Source of the DNA: Chryseobacterium capnotolerans
GTDB lineage: Bacteria; Bacteroidota; Bacteroidia; Flavobacteriales; Weeksellaceae
Direction: 5' to 3'
NCBI RefSeq assembly: GCF_021278965.1
Contig: NZ_CP065589.1
Location: 3,105,001 to 3,169,000 of the forward strand
DNA: 64,000 nt
Shown: one piece after another, positions 1 to 8,440 of the stretch
How positions within the stretch are numbered: position 1 is the stretch's first letter
How the letters are laid out: each line of letters opens with the position of its first letter
Program-made: the position numbers and the translations under genes
Notes under the pieces: generated by a model
Seen by the model: the letters and a program-made list of their open reading frames with translations, nothing else
The model's database searches: none
What the model was told of the DNA's origin: nothing

Positions 1-620
1 CACCTACTTTTTTTCAGTAAAAGGGCAAAAGCATCTGAGAAACCTGTACATGGATATCCACCGGAATATTCTTCAGAAGCGAATATATAATTAAATCTTA
101 CCTGAGTAGAATTAGGAACGAAATCAAATTCAAGTGCGACTGCATCTTTCAATTCTACAGTAGCATTAGTAGCCGCCACAAGATCAGGATCACTCCCTGC
201 ACCAGCCGGTTCTTTACTCATATCACTATTAAAAGCATTCCCTGCATCTTTTGCATAGCCGGTAGTGAGTACAATCCCATCCTTAAAAGGAAAATTGGCT
301 GTTCCTCTGTTAAAATACCCCCAAAATCTATTGGTGTCAAATATTGTATGGTTAGGAGATACTGTAACATTGGAAATATTTGCCGTTGTACAGGTACTTC
401 CCCCATTAATCAGGATGTCTTTTACCAACTGTTCCGGAAAAAAACCTGTAGCAGGATATGGCGGAACATTTACATCTATAAAGTTCCCTGCTTTTGCACT
501 TGCTCCAGTAGGTTTTATTTTCGTCTGCTTTCTATCAGGACTCACCTGTGAGAATGCAGAAGTAGAAGTCAGTAAAAACGTTAAAAGAAAAAAGTAGTGT
601 TTAAATCTATAATACAACAT
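1..620 (-). CDS. Secreted choice-of-anchor L domain protein (C-terminal part outside window)
   Basis: The frame is open from an ATG at 620 to the window edge (206 codons) with no stop, so the gene is partial. Residues 1-25 form a signal peptide with a hydrophobic core and a likely cleavage after SAFSQ. The following region matches the choice-of-anchor L family: an early pro-segment (GFFPEQLVKDILINGG), the conserved FAPI-type phrase FNYIFASEEYSG, and GFSDAFALLL. Proteins of this family in Flavobacteria are usually large, exported by the T9SS and carry gliding-motility-type C-termini, but that part is not visible here. Specific function is unknown. The start is chosen because the signal peptide begins there and the upstream 320 bp is non-coding. 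Confidence 0.8.
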   Translation of the reverse strand, partial: MLYYRFKHYFFLLTFLLTSTSAFSQVSPDRKQTKIKPTGASAKAGNFIDVNVPPYPATGFFPEQLVKDILINGGSTCTTANISNVTVSPNHTIFDTNRFWGYFNRGTANFPFKDGIVLTTGYAKDAGNAFNSDMSKEPAGAGSDPDLVAATNATVELKDAVALEFDFVPNSTQVRFNYIFASEEYSGGYPCTGFSDAFALLLKKSR

Positions 621-763
621 TTTTATTTGATTTTGTTCAAATGTAGCAAAAATAACGATATCAAATCAGCATTTCAAACACTTATTCTTCACTTTTCCAC
701 AAAAATCAATAATAAATACATTTTATTTTTAAACTAATTGCAAATAATAAGAAATTCGAGCAT

Positions 764-793
764 AAAAAAACAGATCAATGCATCTTGACCTGT
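764..793 (-). terminator. Rho-independent terminator (minus strand)
   Basis: Near-perfect 8-bp stem (770-777 with 786-793, one G-T type mismatch) and a run of seven T on the minus strand. It would end transcripts from the DUF1003 gene at 943-1497. The rest of the gap 621-942 is AT-rich and holds only the possible gene remnant at 818-925. Confidence 0.6.
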
Positions 794-817
794 CTTTATA
801 CTATTTGGAATTTTATA

Positions 818-925
818 CTACTTTTTTACATAGCTGTCATTAGCTATGCCGAAATACCATTCATTAACCGAAAGGAGATCATCTTCGATGATGACAATCA
901 ATTTCAAATTGTATATACTTTTTTA
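818..925 (-). pseudogene. Possible remnant of a short coding sequence
   Basis: On the minus strand this stretch reads as about 35 protein-like residues ending IANDSYVKK and a TAG stop, with balanced codon use (Glu-Asp-Asp, Trp, Tyr, Phe) unlike the surrounding low-complexity AT. It has no ATG and is cut off upstream by a stop near 925; only TTG starts are available. One missing base in an A run at about 927-931 would extend it back to the stop of the preceding gene. I do not recognise the family. It may be a decayed or frameshifted small gene, or chance. Confidence 0.25.
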
Positions 926-942
926 CTTTTTTCAAAGATTAT

Positions 943-1497
943 TTATTCTTCTTTTTTTAATTGATCAATCTCGTCTTTTAACTGAGCAATAATATCCTTC
1001 AACGCTTTAATTTCGTTTTTGTTTGAACTTACATTGCTTTTTAGTATGACATTTTTGGCCTTTTCATTGTGATCTTCATCATCTTCCTCTTCATTGATTT
1101 CCTCAATGTCTTCCTGGATATCTTCGATATCTTCATTAATTTCCTCGATATCCTCACTAATCTCTTCGATGTCCTCACTGATTTCTTCAATATCTTCCTG
1201 AATGTCTTCAATATCTTCACTGATCTCTTCGATATCTTCCTGAATATCTTCAATCTTTTCGTGACTTTTATTCACAGACATCTGAATGAATATAGCAAGA
1301 TAAATAGCTTCCAGCGAAAGGACCGTAGTCAGGATCAGAAGCATCTTATCAAAGTCAACAATATTCAGCATGGGAAGCAAAAACGAAGTAACAAACAACA
1401 GAGTATGTACAATCAAAGACTGAATAGATCCTATCCATGAGGTAATACTGTCTGCTATTCTCTCAAGAACTTCTGTTTTTTCATTATATTTTTTCAT
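943..1497 (-). CDS. DUF1003-like membrane protein with acidic heptad-repeat coiled coil
   Basis: 184 aa. Residues 15-75 contain two membrane segments with the DUF1003 hallmarks WIGSIQSL, a conserved Pro-Met between helices, and LSLEAIYLAIFIQMS. Function of DUF1003 proteins is not known. Residues 82-137 are eight exact heptads of the type I-E-[DE]-I-[QSN]-E-[DE], strongly acidic, predicting a long coiled coil on the cytosolic side. A second, mixed-charge coiled-coil stretch (residues 160-183) closes the protein. DUF1003 proteins normally have a short mixed-charge tail, so the expanded acidic heptad array is unusual and could vary in copy number between strains. Confidence 0.75.
   Translation of the reverse strand: MKKYNEKTEVLERIADSITSWIGSIQSLIVHTLLFVTSFLLPMLNIVDFDKMLLILTTVLSLEAIYLAIFIQMSVNKSHEKIEDIQEDIEEISEDIEDIQEDIEEISEDIEEISEDIEEINEDIEDIQEDIEEINEEEDDEDHNEKAKNVILKSNVSSNKNEIKALKDIIAQLKDEIDQLKKEE
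1087..1254 (-). repeat. Eight tandem 21-bp units encoding acidic heptads
   Basis: In-frame tandem array inside the DUF1003 gene. Each 21-bp unit encodes one heptad beginning with Ile; units alternate between an EDIQED type and an EEIS/NED type. Such near-identical units can expand or contract by slippage or recombination without breaking the frame. Confidence 0.85.
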
Positions 1498-1509
1498 CTT
1501 TTATTTTTT

Positions 1510-2280
1510 TTACAACAGTTCTTTCGTTACTCCTAATCCAAACAGGGCAAAGTCATATTTTGCAGGATCTTCAGCATCAAATTTTCTGATGGTTATATCC
1601 AATTCTTCCACTGTTTTCCAGTCATTCTGCGTTCTTTCCAGCAATCCCAATTTTCTTGAAATATTTCCGGTATGCACATCTAAAGGGATAGACAGGTATT
1701 TCTGATCAATATCTTTCCAGATTCCAAAGTCTACTCCGCGTTTATCTTTACGTATCATCCATCTCAGAAACATAATGATTCTTTTGGCTGAAGAATTCTT
1801 GTAAGGTGAACTGATATGTTTATGAGTCCTATGTTTTTCCGTCTCCAGAAAACCGCTTCTGAAACGTTCTATTGCATGCTGAAAATTGGTTTCAGTTTTT
1901 TTTACTTTAAACAAGGCTTCCAGGCTTTCATTTTCTTTATAAATTCTGTTGAACTGCTTAATAAAATAAGAAAAATCTTCTCCATTAAATGTTCTGTGAA
2001 TACTTTTATCCTGAATATCTTTCAAATCTTTTTCGGAATAATTCATCACAAAATCATAGGGTGAATTTCCCATAATATCCAGCATCTTATTGGCAGAATT
2101 AATGATTGATTTTCTGTTCCCCCAGGAAATAGTTGCTGCCAGAAATCCCGCAATTTCAATATCTTGTTTTAATGAGAAACGATGCGGAATCTGTATCGGG
2201 TCATTTTCTATAAAATCAGGAGCGTTATATTGATCTGCTTTTTCATCCAGAAAGCTTCTAAGCTCTTCAAACTTCAACAT
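1510..2280 (-). CDS. TIGR02757 (DUF2400) family protein
   Basis: 256 aa, cytosolic, no membrane segments. It carries the family signature in the N-terminal third (FLAATISWGNRKSI) and the C-terminal features MFLRWMIRKD, IPLDVHTG and YDFALFGLG. The fold resembles HhH-GPD DNA glycosylases (a general observation on this family), but no activity is established. The ATG lies 5 bp after the RNase Z stop, so the two genes are almost certainly co-transcribed. Full length, with no sign of damage. Confidence 0.85.
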   Translation of the reverse strand: MLKFEELRSFLDEKADQYNAPDFIENDPIQIPHRFSLKQDIEIAGFLAATISWGNRKSIINSANKMLDIMGNSPYDFVMNYSEKDLKDIQDKSIHRTFNGEDFSYFIKQFNRIYKENESLEALFKVKKTETNFQHAIERFRSGFLETEKHRTHKHISSPYKNSSAKRIIMFLRWMIRKDKRGVDFGIWKDIDQKYLSIPLDVHTGNISRKLGLLERTQNDWKTVEELDITIRKFDAEDPAKYDFALFGLGVTKELL

Positions 2281-2285
2281 ATTTT

Positions 2286-3200
2286 TTAAATTTTTACACT
2301 TTCCAGAGCTTTTGGAAGGAAGGAATTAGGGAAAATGTTTCTGGCTTCATCGGTAAATACAGTCAAATCTGCATATCGGTTAGAGAAATGTCCTAAAATC
2401 AACTTTCCAACCTGTGCTTTTTGTGCAATGGTTGCTGCCTCTAACGCAGTAGTATGTCCGGTATAATCGGCCATTTCCTTAAGATCATGCAGGAAAGTAG
2501 ATTCATGATATAAAACCGTTGCATTCTTAATGATGGAAATTACGCTTTCAAGATAGCGCGTATCACTGCAAAATGCATAAGACACTGATGGAACCGGATC
2601 AACAGTCAACACTTCGTTTTTTAGAACATAACCATCACTTAGTACGAAATCTTTTCCTGCTTTTATGTTGTGATAGTCACAGCTTTCAATTTCACTGTAC
2701 TTTGCAATTTCCTTCATATTCAAATGCCTGTCTTTTGGTTTTTCTTTAAAAAGATAACCATTACAGTAGATTCTGTGATCCAGAGGAATTGTATACACTT
2801 CTACCCTATTGTCTTCATAGATTTTTTCGGAATAATCTTTATCCAATTCATGATACACCACCTCAAAACCCCGGTGTGTTTCTGTAATCTGAAAAATAGT
2901 TTCCAGCATCTTTTTGATTCCTTTCGGACCATAGACATGCAATGGGTTTTCTCTTCCTAAAAGGCGAAAAGAGGCAATAAGACCAGGAAGCCCAAAACAA
3001 TGGTCTCCATGAAGATGAGAAATAAAAATATGGTTGATTTTTGAAAATCTGGCTTTTGCTTTTCTCAGCTGCACCTGTGTTCCTTCTCCACAATCGATCA
3101 GGAAGAGCCTTTCTTCCATTTCCAGCAGCTGGGCCGTGGGTGAGGTATTGATAGTCGGAATTGCTGAATTAAAACCTAATATTGTTAAATAAGTACTCAA
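2286..3200 (-). CDS. rnz: Ribonuclease Z
   Basis: About 304 aa metallo-beta-lactamase fold enzyme that cleaves the 3' trailer of tRNA precursors. The HxHxDH zinc motif is present as SHLHGDHCFG, with CGEGTQ upstream, the later ligands in FCSDTRY, and the C-terminal GHTTALEAA and HFSNRY motifs. The reading frame is open to a TTG at 3221, but that TTG is the end of a good promoter box (3219-3226). The family normally starts STYLTILG, so I place the start at the TTG codon 3198-3200. A non-ATG start is therefore likely in either case. It is followed 5 bp later by the TIGR02757 gene. Confidence 0.88.
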   Translation of the reverse strand: MSTYLTILGFNSAIPTINTSPTAQLLEMEERLFLIDCGEGTQVQLRKAKARFSKINHIFISHLHGDHCFGLPGLIASFRLLGRENPLHVYGPKGIKKMLETIFQITETHRGFEVVYHELDKDYSEKIYEDNRVEVYTIPLDHRIYCNGYLFKEKPKDRHLNMKEIAKYSEIESCDYHNIKAGKDFVLSDGYVLKNEVLTVDPVPSVSYAFCSDTRYLESVISIIKNATVLYHESTFLHDLKEMADYTGHTTALEAATIAQKAQVGKLILGHFSNRYADLTVFTDEARNIFPNSFLPKALESVKI

Positions 3201-3218
3201 ATCAATAGTTTCTTGTAA

Positions 3219-3226
3219 CAAATGTA
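3219..3226 (-). promoter_or_regulatory. Promoter -7 box for rnz
   Basis: Minus-strand sequence TACATTTG fits the Bacteroidota box TAnnTTTG. Transcription would begin near 3212, about 12 nt before the TTG chosen as start. No clear -33 TTG is visible at the usual spacing. Confidence 0.45.
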
Positions 3227-3280
3227 CGACAGAATTTTTAAAACATATATTTTCCCTTTACATTTCAGCAGGAAATGCAT

Positions 3281-3319
3281 AAAAAAAACCATTTTCCCAT
3301 AGAGGAAAAATGGCTTTTT
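3281..3319 (-). terminator. Terminator after rdgB
   Basis: Stem of about 9 bp (3289-3297 with 3304-3313, one bulge) with T runs on both sides, so it could work in both directions. It lies just after the rdgB stop on the minus strand. Confidence 0.7.
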
Positions 3320-3334
3320 TATCTGTAGTATTGA

Positions 3335-3907
3335 TTACTTTACTTTTAAAAAGTCCATAAAAAGATCTAACGCCTGCTTACGGTGGCTGATCTTATTTTT
3401 ATCTGCCGGTTCCATTTCTGCAAAAGTTCTGTCATATCCTTCAGGAACAAAGATTGGATCATATCCGAATCCTTTATAACCTTTATTTTCTGTTAATAGA
3501 TTTCCGTGAACTCTTCCTTCAAAATACTGGGCTCCATTTTCATCATAATAACATAAAACCGTAACGAAATAAGCTTTTCTGTTTTCTATTCCCTGCATTT
3601 CTTCCAACACTTTTTCAATATTTTTAGCAAAATCATGATCTCCGGCATAGCGGGCAGAAAATATCCCAGGTCTTCCGTCTAAAGATTCTACCACAAGTCC
3701 GCTGTCATCTCCCAAACTTGGAACTCCAGTTTTTTCAAAGCAGTATTTAGCTTTGATCAAAGCATTGGCATGAAAAGAATCTCCATCCTCTACAATTTCT
3801 TCGTGAATATTATAATCTGTAAGACTTTTAACGATACACTCATTTCCTAATATCTGCTGAATCTCTTCTTTTTTATGCTCGTTGTGCGTAGCTACCAATA
3901 ATTCCAT
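3335..3907 (-). CDS. rdgB: RdgB/HAM1 non-canonical purine NTP pyrophosphatase
   Basis: 190 aa. Hydrolyses dITP, XTP and similar nucleotides to monophosphates, keeping deaminated bases out of DNA. Family motifs are clear: N-terminal LLVATHNEHKKEEI (substrate SHR/THN motif), SLGDDSGLVV with the catalytic Asp, the PGIFSARYAG phrase, GFGYDPIFVP and the C-terminal KNKISHRKQAL. The frame is open to 3925, but homologues start at MELLVATHN, so I use 3907; the six upstream codons are probably not translated. It lies downstream of the CPBP protease gene, in the same direction. Confidence 0.93.
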   Translation of the reverse strand: MELLVATHNEHKKEEIQQILGNECIVKSLTDYNIHEEIVEDGDSFHANALIKAKYCFEKTGVPSLGDDSGLVVESLDGRPGIFSARYAGDHDFAKNIEKVLEEMQGIENRKAYFVTVLCYYDENGAQYFEGRVHGNLLTENKGYKGFGYDPIFVPEGYDRTFAEMEPADKNKISHRKQALDLFMDFLKVK

Positions 3908-3948
3908 TTCTATATTCATTTTCAATTTTACTTTTTAACTGCTATTGA

Positions 3949-4779
3949 TTACATTTCGGCATAATGTACTTTGTATTTCTTCATAAAAAGATAGTAGAAC
4001 AAAGAAAAAACTACAATTCCTACAGCCAAAATCAGCCATTCTGAAACATTAAAAACTTTTGCAAAACTTTCCTCTTTAGCATACAGCACCAATAAAGACA
4101 GCGTTAGGTTATTAAATGCATGTAACAATATGGGCATCAATAAAGACTTGGTTTTATGATATACCAATCCTAAAACACATCCCAGCATTACTGCACTGAT
4201 AAACTGCCATGGATTTCCATGAACAATCCCAAAAATAATGGACGCATACAAGATGGCTTTCCAAGGTGTTACTCCTTTATTAATTAATCCTTTCTGAATA
4301 ATTCCTCTGAAGATAATTTCTTCAAAAATAGGAGCCATAATCACTGTCATAATAATCATCACTACAGGATTATCGGTTAACTGGCTCATAAGCTGGGTAA
4401 AGTATTCATAGAAATCTCCGAAAAAGGGTCCTGATGTAGGGATCAGTGTGGTGGTAAACTCTGAAATAAACATCATCCCAGCCATCATCGGGAAAATAAG
4501 GAGATAAGTAGAAAAATTAACGGAAGAAAGATTAAAATTCAGTTTCCTTTGAGTCGTTCTTCTCACAATGAAAAAATCGAAGAACGCTATGGATGTAACA
4601 AATCCTACAGAATTAGCCACCATCAGAAACCAATCTTTCAACTCCAGATTCTCCTTGAAAACTACTTTCCAAAAGGTACTGAATAAAGACACAGCCATCG
4701 TTCCCACAAACAATCCCACCACTAAAGTAACAGCGCCCAGCCATGTGAAAGTAAACTTCGGATACCTGCTATTTTCCAT
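3949..4779 (-). CDS. CPBP family intramembrane glutamic endopeptidase
   Basis: 276 aa, six to eight predicted membrane helices. The CPBP/ABI signature is intact: EEIIFRG (catalytic Glu pair and Arg), the FGIVHGNPWQF motif with its His, and HAFNN near the end. These are Rce1-like membrane proteases, implicated elsewhere in bacteriocin immunity, prenyl-protein processing or envelope maintenance; the substrate here is unknown. It precedes rdgB by about 40 bp on the minus strand and diverges from the membrane-protein pair beginning at 4874. Confidence 0.85.
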   Translation of the reverse strand: MENSRYPKFTFTWLGAVTLVVGLFVGTMAVSLFSTFWKVVFKENLELKDWFLMVANSVGFVTSIAFFDFFIVRRTTQRKLNFNLSSVNFSTYLLIFPMMAGMMFISEFTTTLIPTSGPFFGDFYEYFTQLMSQLTDNPVVMIIMTVIMAPIFEEIIFRGIIQKGLINKGVTPWKAILYASIIFGIVHGNPWQFISAVMLGCVLGLVYHKTKSLLMPILLHAFNNLTLSLLVLYAKEESFAKVFNVSEWLILAVGIVVFSLFYYLFMKKYKVHYAEM

Positions 4780-4873
4780 TCTTTTTATCTGTAAAAGTTT
4801 ATGGAAACAAAGATAATTTTTTTGAATGCCACAGGCAACTAAAAAAGAAAATACTTAATTTAGCCCCATTGCC

Positions 4874-5596
4874 ATGGATATCACAAAAACAAATACAGAA
4901 ATTCCTTTCCCCAGTGTTGAATCTAAGATCAACTGGTGGGCTACTTCCATTCTGCAGATCACATTTTTTGGAATCCTTTTGTTCTTTTTCTGTCTTTTTG
5001 TTCTTGGCCCTGTTTACGGGATTTATAAAAGAGGATGGGATTCCATGCTCTCAGCAGCTTTAGTATGCTGGACTATCTCATTGTTGATATTGATTCCTGT
5101 TATCTGGTATTATATCATAAAAAGAAAAAAAGCAGCCCATAAAATTGTAGTTAATGGCTCCGGGATTTTATTTTACAATTCAAAAAATGAAATCGTAGAA
5201 CAGATATTGTATACAGAACTTTGTTCCTCCAAACAAGATTTTGACATTTATACGGTAACAACAGTTAGAAGCAGCATTGTTTCTTTGCTTGAAGTAACGT
5301 TAAAGTCTGAAAAAAAGGAGAACGAAACCAGACGTATTGATATGAACCTTCCTCTTCAAGTTGTGAAGAATAAATTTACTTTGTATGCCCATTTTATGCA
5401 TGGAATCTCAGTATTCCGTCCTGATTTAAAAATAGATTCTATGGTTCTTAGAACCTTTTCTATTGATCCGGATACCTGGAAAGTTAATAAAAGTAAAGGG
5501 ATTTCATTAGGTGGATGGCTTCTTATTCTCGCAACAATTGCTGTTACTTGCCTCCTTATTGGAATTTCATTTTTATTATTTAAAATAAAAAATTGA
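4874..5596 (+). CDS. Uncharacterised membrane protein (paralogue A of a tandem pair)
   Basis: 240 aa. Two N-terminal membrane helices (about residues 25-75), a cytosolic-looking central domain and a C-terminal helix (about 210-235). The central domain holds GILFYNSKNEI, ILYTELCSS and FRPDLKI, and each of these recurs in the next gene, so the pair arose by duplication. The helix-pair, domain, helix layout resembles Bacteroidota proteins with a PH-like central domain, but I recognise no named family. It is separated from the next gene by one base, so both are in one transcription unit. The family is unknown. Confidence 0.6.
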   Translation: MDITKTNTEIPFPSVESKINWWATSILQITFFGILLFFFCLFVLGPVYGIYKRGWDSMLSAALVCWTISLLILIPVIWYYIIKRKKAAHKIVVNGSGILFYNSKNEIVEQILYTELCSSKQDFDIYTVTTVRSSIVSLLEVTLKSEKKENETRRIDMNLPLQVVKNKFTLYAHFMHGISVFRPDLKIDSMVLRTFSIDPDTWKVNKSKGISLGGWLLILATIAVTCLLIGISFLLFKIKN

Positions 5597-5597
5597 T

Positions 5598-6308
5598 ATG
5601 GAGGAAAAGTTTCTGACTGTAGTCTCTAAAGTAAATAAAACAGCTACTTATTCTCTGAGAGGAATGATGTGGATAGTCATTATCATGATTATTATAGTCA
5701 TAGGAACAATTTTTGAATATATATATAAGAATCTCAGCCAATATTTAGAAAATGATCCGGGGACTTTTTTTCTTCTTGTTTTTGGTATCATTCTCCTTAT
5801 ACTTTGTTGTATAGCCTTGATTATGACATTGATCTATCGAAAAAAAGAAAAAATCAAAAAAGCCATTATCAATGAAGAAGGAGTTACTTTTTATAACAAC
5901 CAGGGCAATATTATCAATACCATTTTATACAGTGAACTGCAGTCCTCTATAAATTCTGATGATGATGCATATATGTATTGTACTACCGGAAGGTATTCCA
6001 AATTCTATTTGAAAATTTATCTTAAAAATAAAGCCGGCGAAAATGTATTGACCAATATAGATTTCAATTTTGAATACGTCATCCTAAGCAATCAAATTGA
6101 AATGTACCGACAGTTTCTAAAGGGTATCCAATGTTTTCGTCCCGACCTAAAAATAAGCCCTAAAACAATCAAAGAGTATAATCTTACTCCTGATTTCCCA
6201 CCAGCAAAAAATTATGGAAAGTTTGAGTTTATCATGTCTGCATTTCTTATCCTTGTTGGTATAGGATTGATTTATGTCCTTATGTTATTAGTAAGAATTC
6301 TTTTCTGA
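5598..6308 (+). CDS. Uncharacterised membrane protein (paralogue B of a tandem pair)
   Basis: 236 aa with the same layout as its upstream neighbour: two N-terminal helices, a soluble central domain and a C-terminal helix. Shared phrases are GVTFYNNQGNI, ILYSELQSS and FRPDLKI, at equivalent positions. Outside these the two proteins have diverged, suggesting an old duplication or different specificities. It probably forms a complex with, or substitutes for, paralogue A. No enzymatic motif is visible. Confidence 0.6.
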   Translation: MEEKFLTVVSKVNKTATYSLRGMMWIVIIMIIIVIGTIFEYIYKNLSQYLENDPGTFFLLVFGIILLILCCIALIMTLIYRKKEKIKKAIINEEGVTFYNNQGNIINTILYSELQSSINSDDDAYMYCTTGRYSKFYLKIYLKNKAGENVLTNIDFNFEYVILSNQIEMYRQFLKGIQCFRPDLKISPKTIKEYNLTPDFPPAKNYGKFEFIMSAFLILVGIGLIYVLMLLVRILF

Positions 6309-6547
6309 TAATTGGGAATGGCAATTCTGAATTGTTAGTTATCAATTCGCTGCGATTGTGAATTTTATAGTACATTTCAGTTTCACTAATGGCTCTATAA
6401 TTATTAATTACAAGACTGCTTTTATCTTTTTTATTGAGTATTCTCCACCCATCTTATCCACCTGCTTTCTCTTCTAATCAGTATTGTATTAATTTAAATT
6501 TGAAAACCTCGCAAAAAATCACGATTTTTGCAACTTCAAAATACGAT

Positions 6548-8142
6548 ATGTCAGACTTAATCAAAGAAATACAAAAAAGAAAGACCTTCGGGATCATTTC
6601 CCACCCGGATGCCGGAAAAACAACCCTTACAGAAAAACTACTTCTTTTCGGGGGTGCAATTCAGGAAGCGGGTGCGGTAAAATCCAACAAAATAAAAAAA
6701 GGAGCTACTTCCGACTTTATGGAAATCGAAAGACAGAGAGGGATCTCGGTAGCGACTTCCGTATTGGCATTTGAATATAGAGACCATAAAATTAACATTC
6801 TCGATACACCGGGTCACAAGGACTTTGCTGAGGATACATACAGAACTTTAACGGCTGTAGATTCAGTAATTGTTGTGATTGACGTTGCTAAAGGAGTTGA
6901 GGAACAAACTGAAAAACTCGTTCAGGTTTGTAGAATGAGAAACATTCCGATGCTCGTATTCATCAACAAACTTGACCGTGAAGGTAAAGATGCCTTCGAT
7001 CTTCTGGATGAAGTGGAACAGAAACTAGGACTAACGGTTTGCCCACTTTCATTGCCAATTGGTATGGGAAGTGACTTCCAGGGAATTTATAATATCTGGG
7101 AAAACAATATCCAACTGTTCTTAGAAGAGAAAAAACAGAAAGTTGGAGATTCTATCAAGTTTGATGATATTAACGATACTTCAATTGATGATGCTATTGG
7201 AGAAAAAGCAGCAGCTACTTTAAGAGAAGAACTTGATCTGATTCAGTCTGTTTACCCGGAATTTAATCGTGAGGATTATATGAAAGGTGATCTGCAGCCC
7301 GTATTCTTCGGTTCTGCTTTGAATAATTTCGGAGTTCGTGAGTTATTGAATGCATTCATCGATATTGCTCCGATGCCACAACCTAAAGAAAGTGATACCC
7401 GTTTAGTAAAGCCTGAAGAAAGTACTTTCACAGGATTTATTTTCAAAATCCATGCTAACATGGACCCTAAGCACAGAGACAGACTTGCCTTCGTAAAGAT
7501 TGTTTCCGGAACTTTCAAAAGAAACGAAAACTATCTATTGGTAAGAGAAGGCAAAAAGATGAAGTTCTCTTCTCCGAATGCTTTCTTTGCTGATAAAAAG
7601 AGGTGGTAGAGGAAAGTTTCCCTGGGGATATTGTAGGTCTTCATGATACGGGAAGTTTCAGGATTGGTGATACTTTGACCGGTGGTGAAAAACTAAGCTT
7701 CAAAGGAATTCCAAGTTTCTCTCCGGAGCATTTCCGTTATATCAACAACAACGATCCGCTTAAAGCTAAACAATTGGCAAAAGGTATTGATCAGTTGATG
7801 GATGAAGGAGTTGCTCAGCTATTTACGCTGGAAATGAACGGAAGAAAGATCATCGGAACTGTTGGAGCCCTTCAGTATGAGGTTATTCAATACCGTTTAG
7901 AACACGAATACGGTGCAAAATGTACTTACGAGCCTTTATCCATGCACAAAGCATGTTGGGTGGAAGCTGACGAGAAATCTGAAGAATTTAAGGAGTTTGC
8001 AAGATTAAAGCAAAGATTCCTTGCCAGAGATAAATACAATCAATTGGTATTTTTAGCAGATTCTTCTTTCACGATTCACATGACTCAGGAGAAATTCCCG
8101 AATGTGAAGCTTCACTTTATCAGTGAATTTAGAGATCAATAA
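6548..8142 (+). CDS. prfC: Peptide chain release factor 3 (single-base frameshift in sequence)
   Basis: Translational GTPase that recycles RF1/RF2 from the ribosome. The N-terminal G domain has HPDAGKTT (G1), RQRGISV (G2), DTPGHKDF (G3) and NKLDREG (G4). After GTPase and domain II motifs the frame stops at 7609 because the A run at 7595-7599 has five instead of six bases. With one A added the protein continues [18 protein letters not shown] into domain III and reaches 531 aa, the normal RF3 length. The frame is open to 6434, but homologues start at [14 protein letters not shown] (6548). The break is most likely a sequencing error. Confidence 0.92.
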
Positions 8143-8440
8143 TGAAACGCCTAAATAGTTAAAGATATGTCCGCAGAAATTTTTCTGCGGATTTTTTTTG
8201 ATGCCCCCTTCAGAGGATGGGAATGATCACCTCTTCATTTGAGATCTTTCTTCCTGATACCTCTTAAGTGGAATGGCAAGTTTCTAAAGCTGGGTGTAAA
8301 AAACACTTTGTAAATCTCTTGTAAAACAAATACAAACACCTGAAAATAGTACAGTTATCATTTTACGACCAGAATACATTCCATTTACAAATGCTTCCGA
8401 TATTTCATGATTAATTTTACTTCATCAAAAAAATAATGTT
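8143..8440. other. Intergenic region: terminator then featureless AT-rich DNA
   Basis: After the prfC terminator (8169-8199) I see no ORF with protein-like composition, no hairpin of note and no clear TAnnTTTG box. The promoter of the DUF4349 gene must lie in the last 100 bp. Confidence 0.5.
8169..8199 (+). terminator. prfC terminator
   Basis: Perfect 9-bp stem (8171-8179 with 8182-8190, CCGCAGAAA) followed by eight T. Confidence 0.85.
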
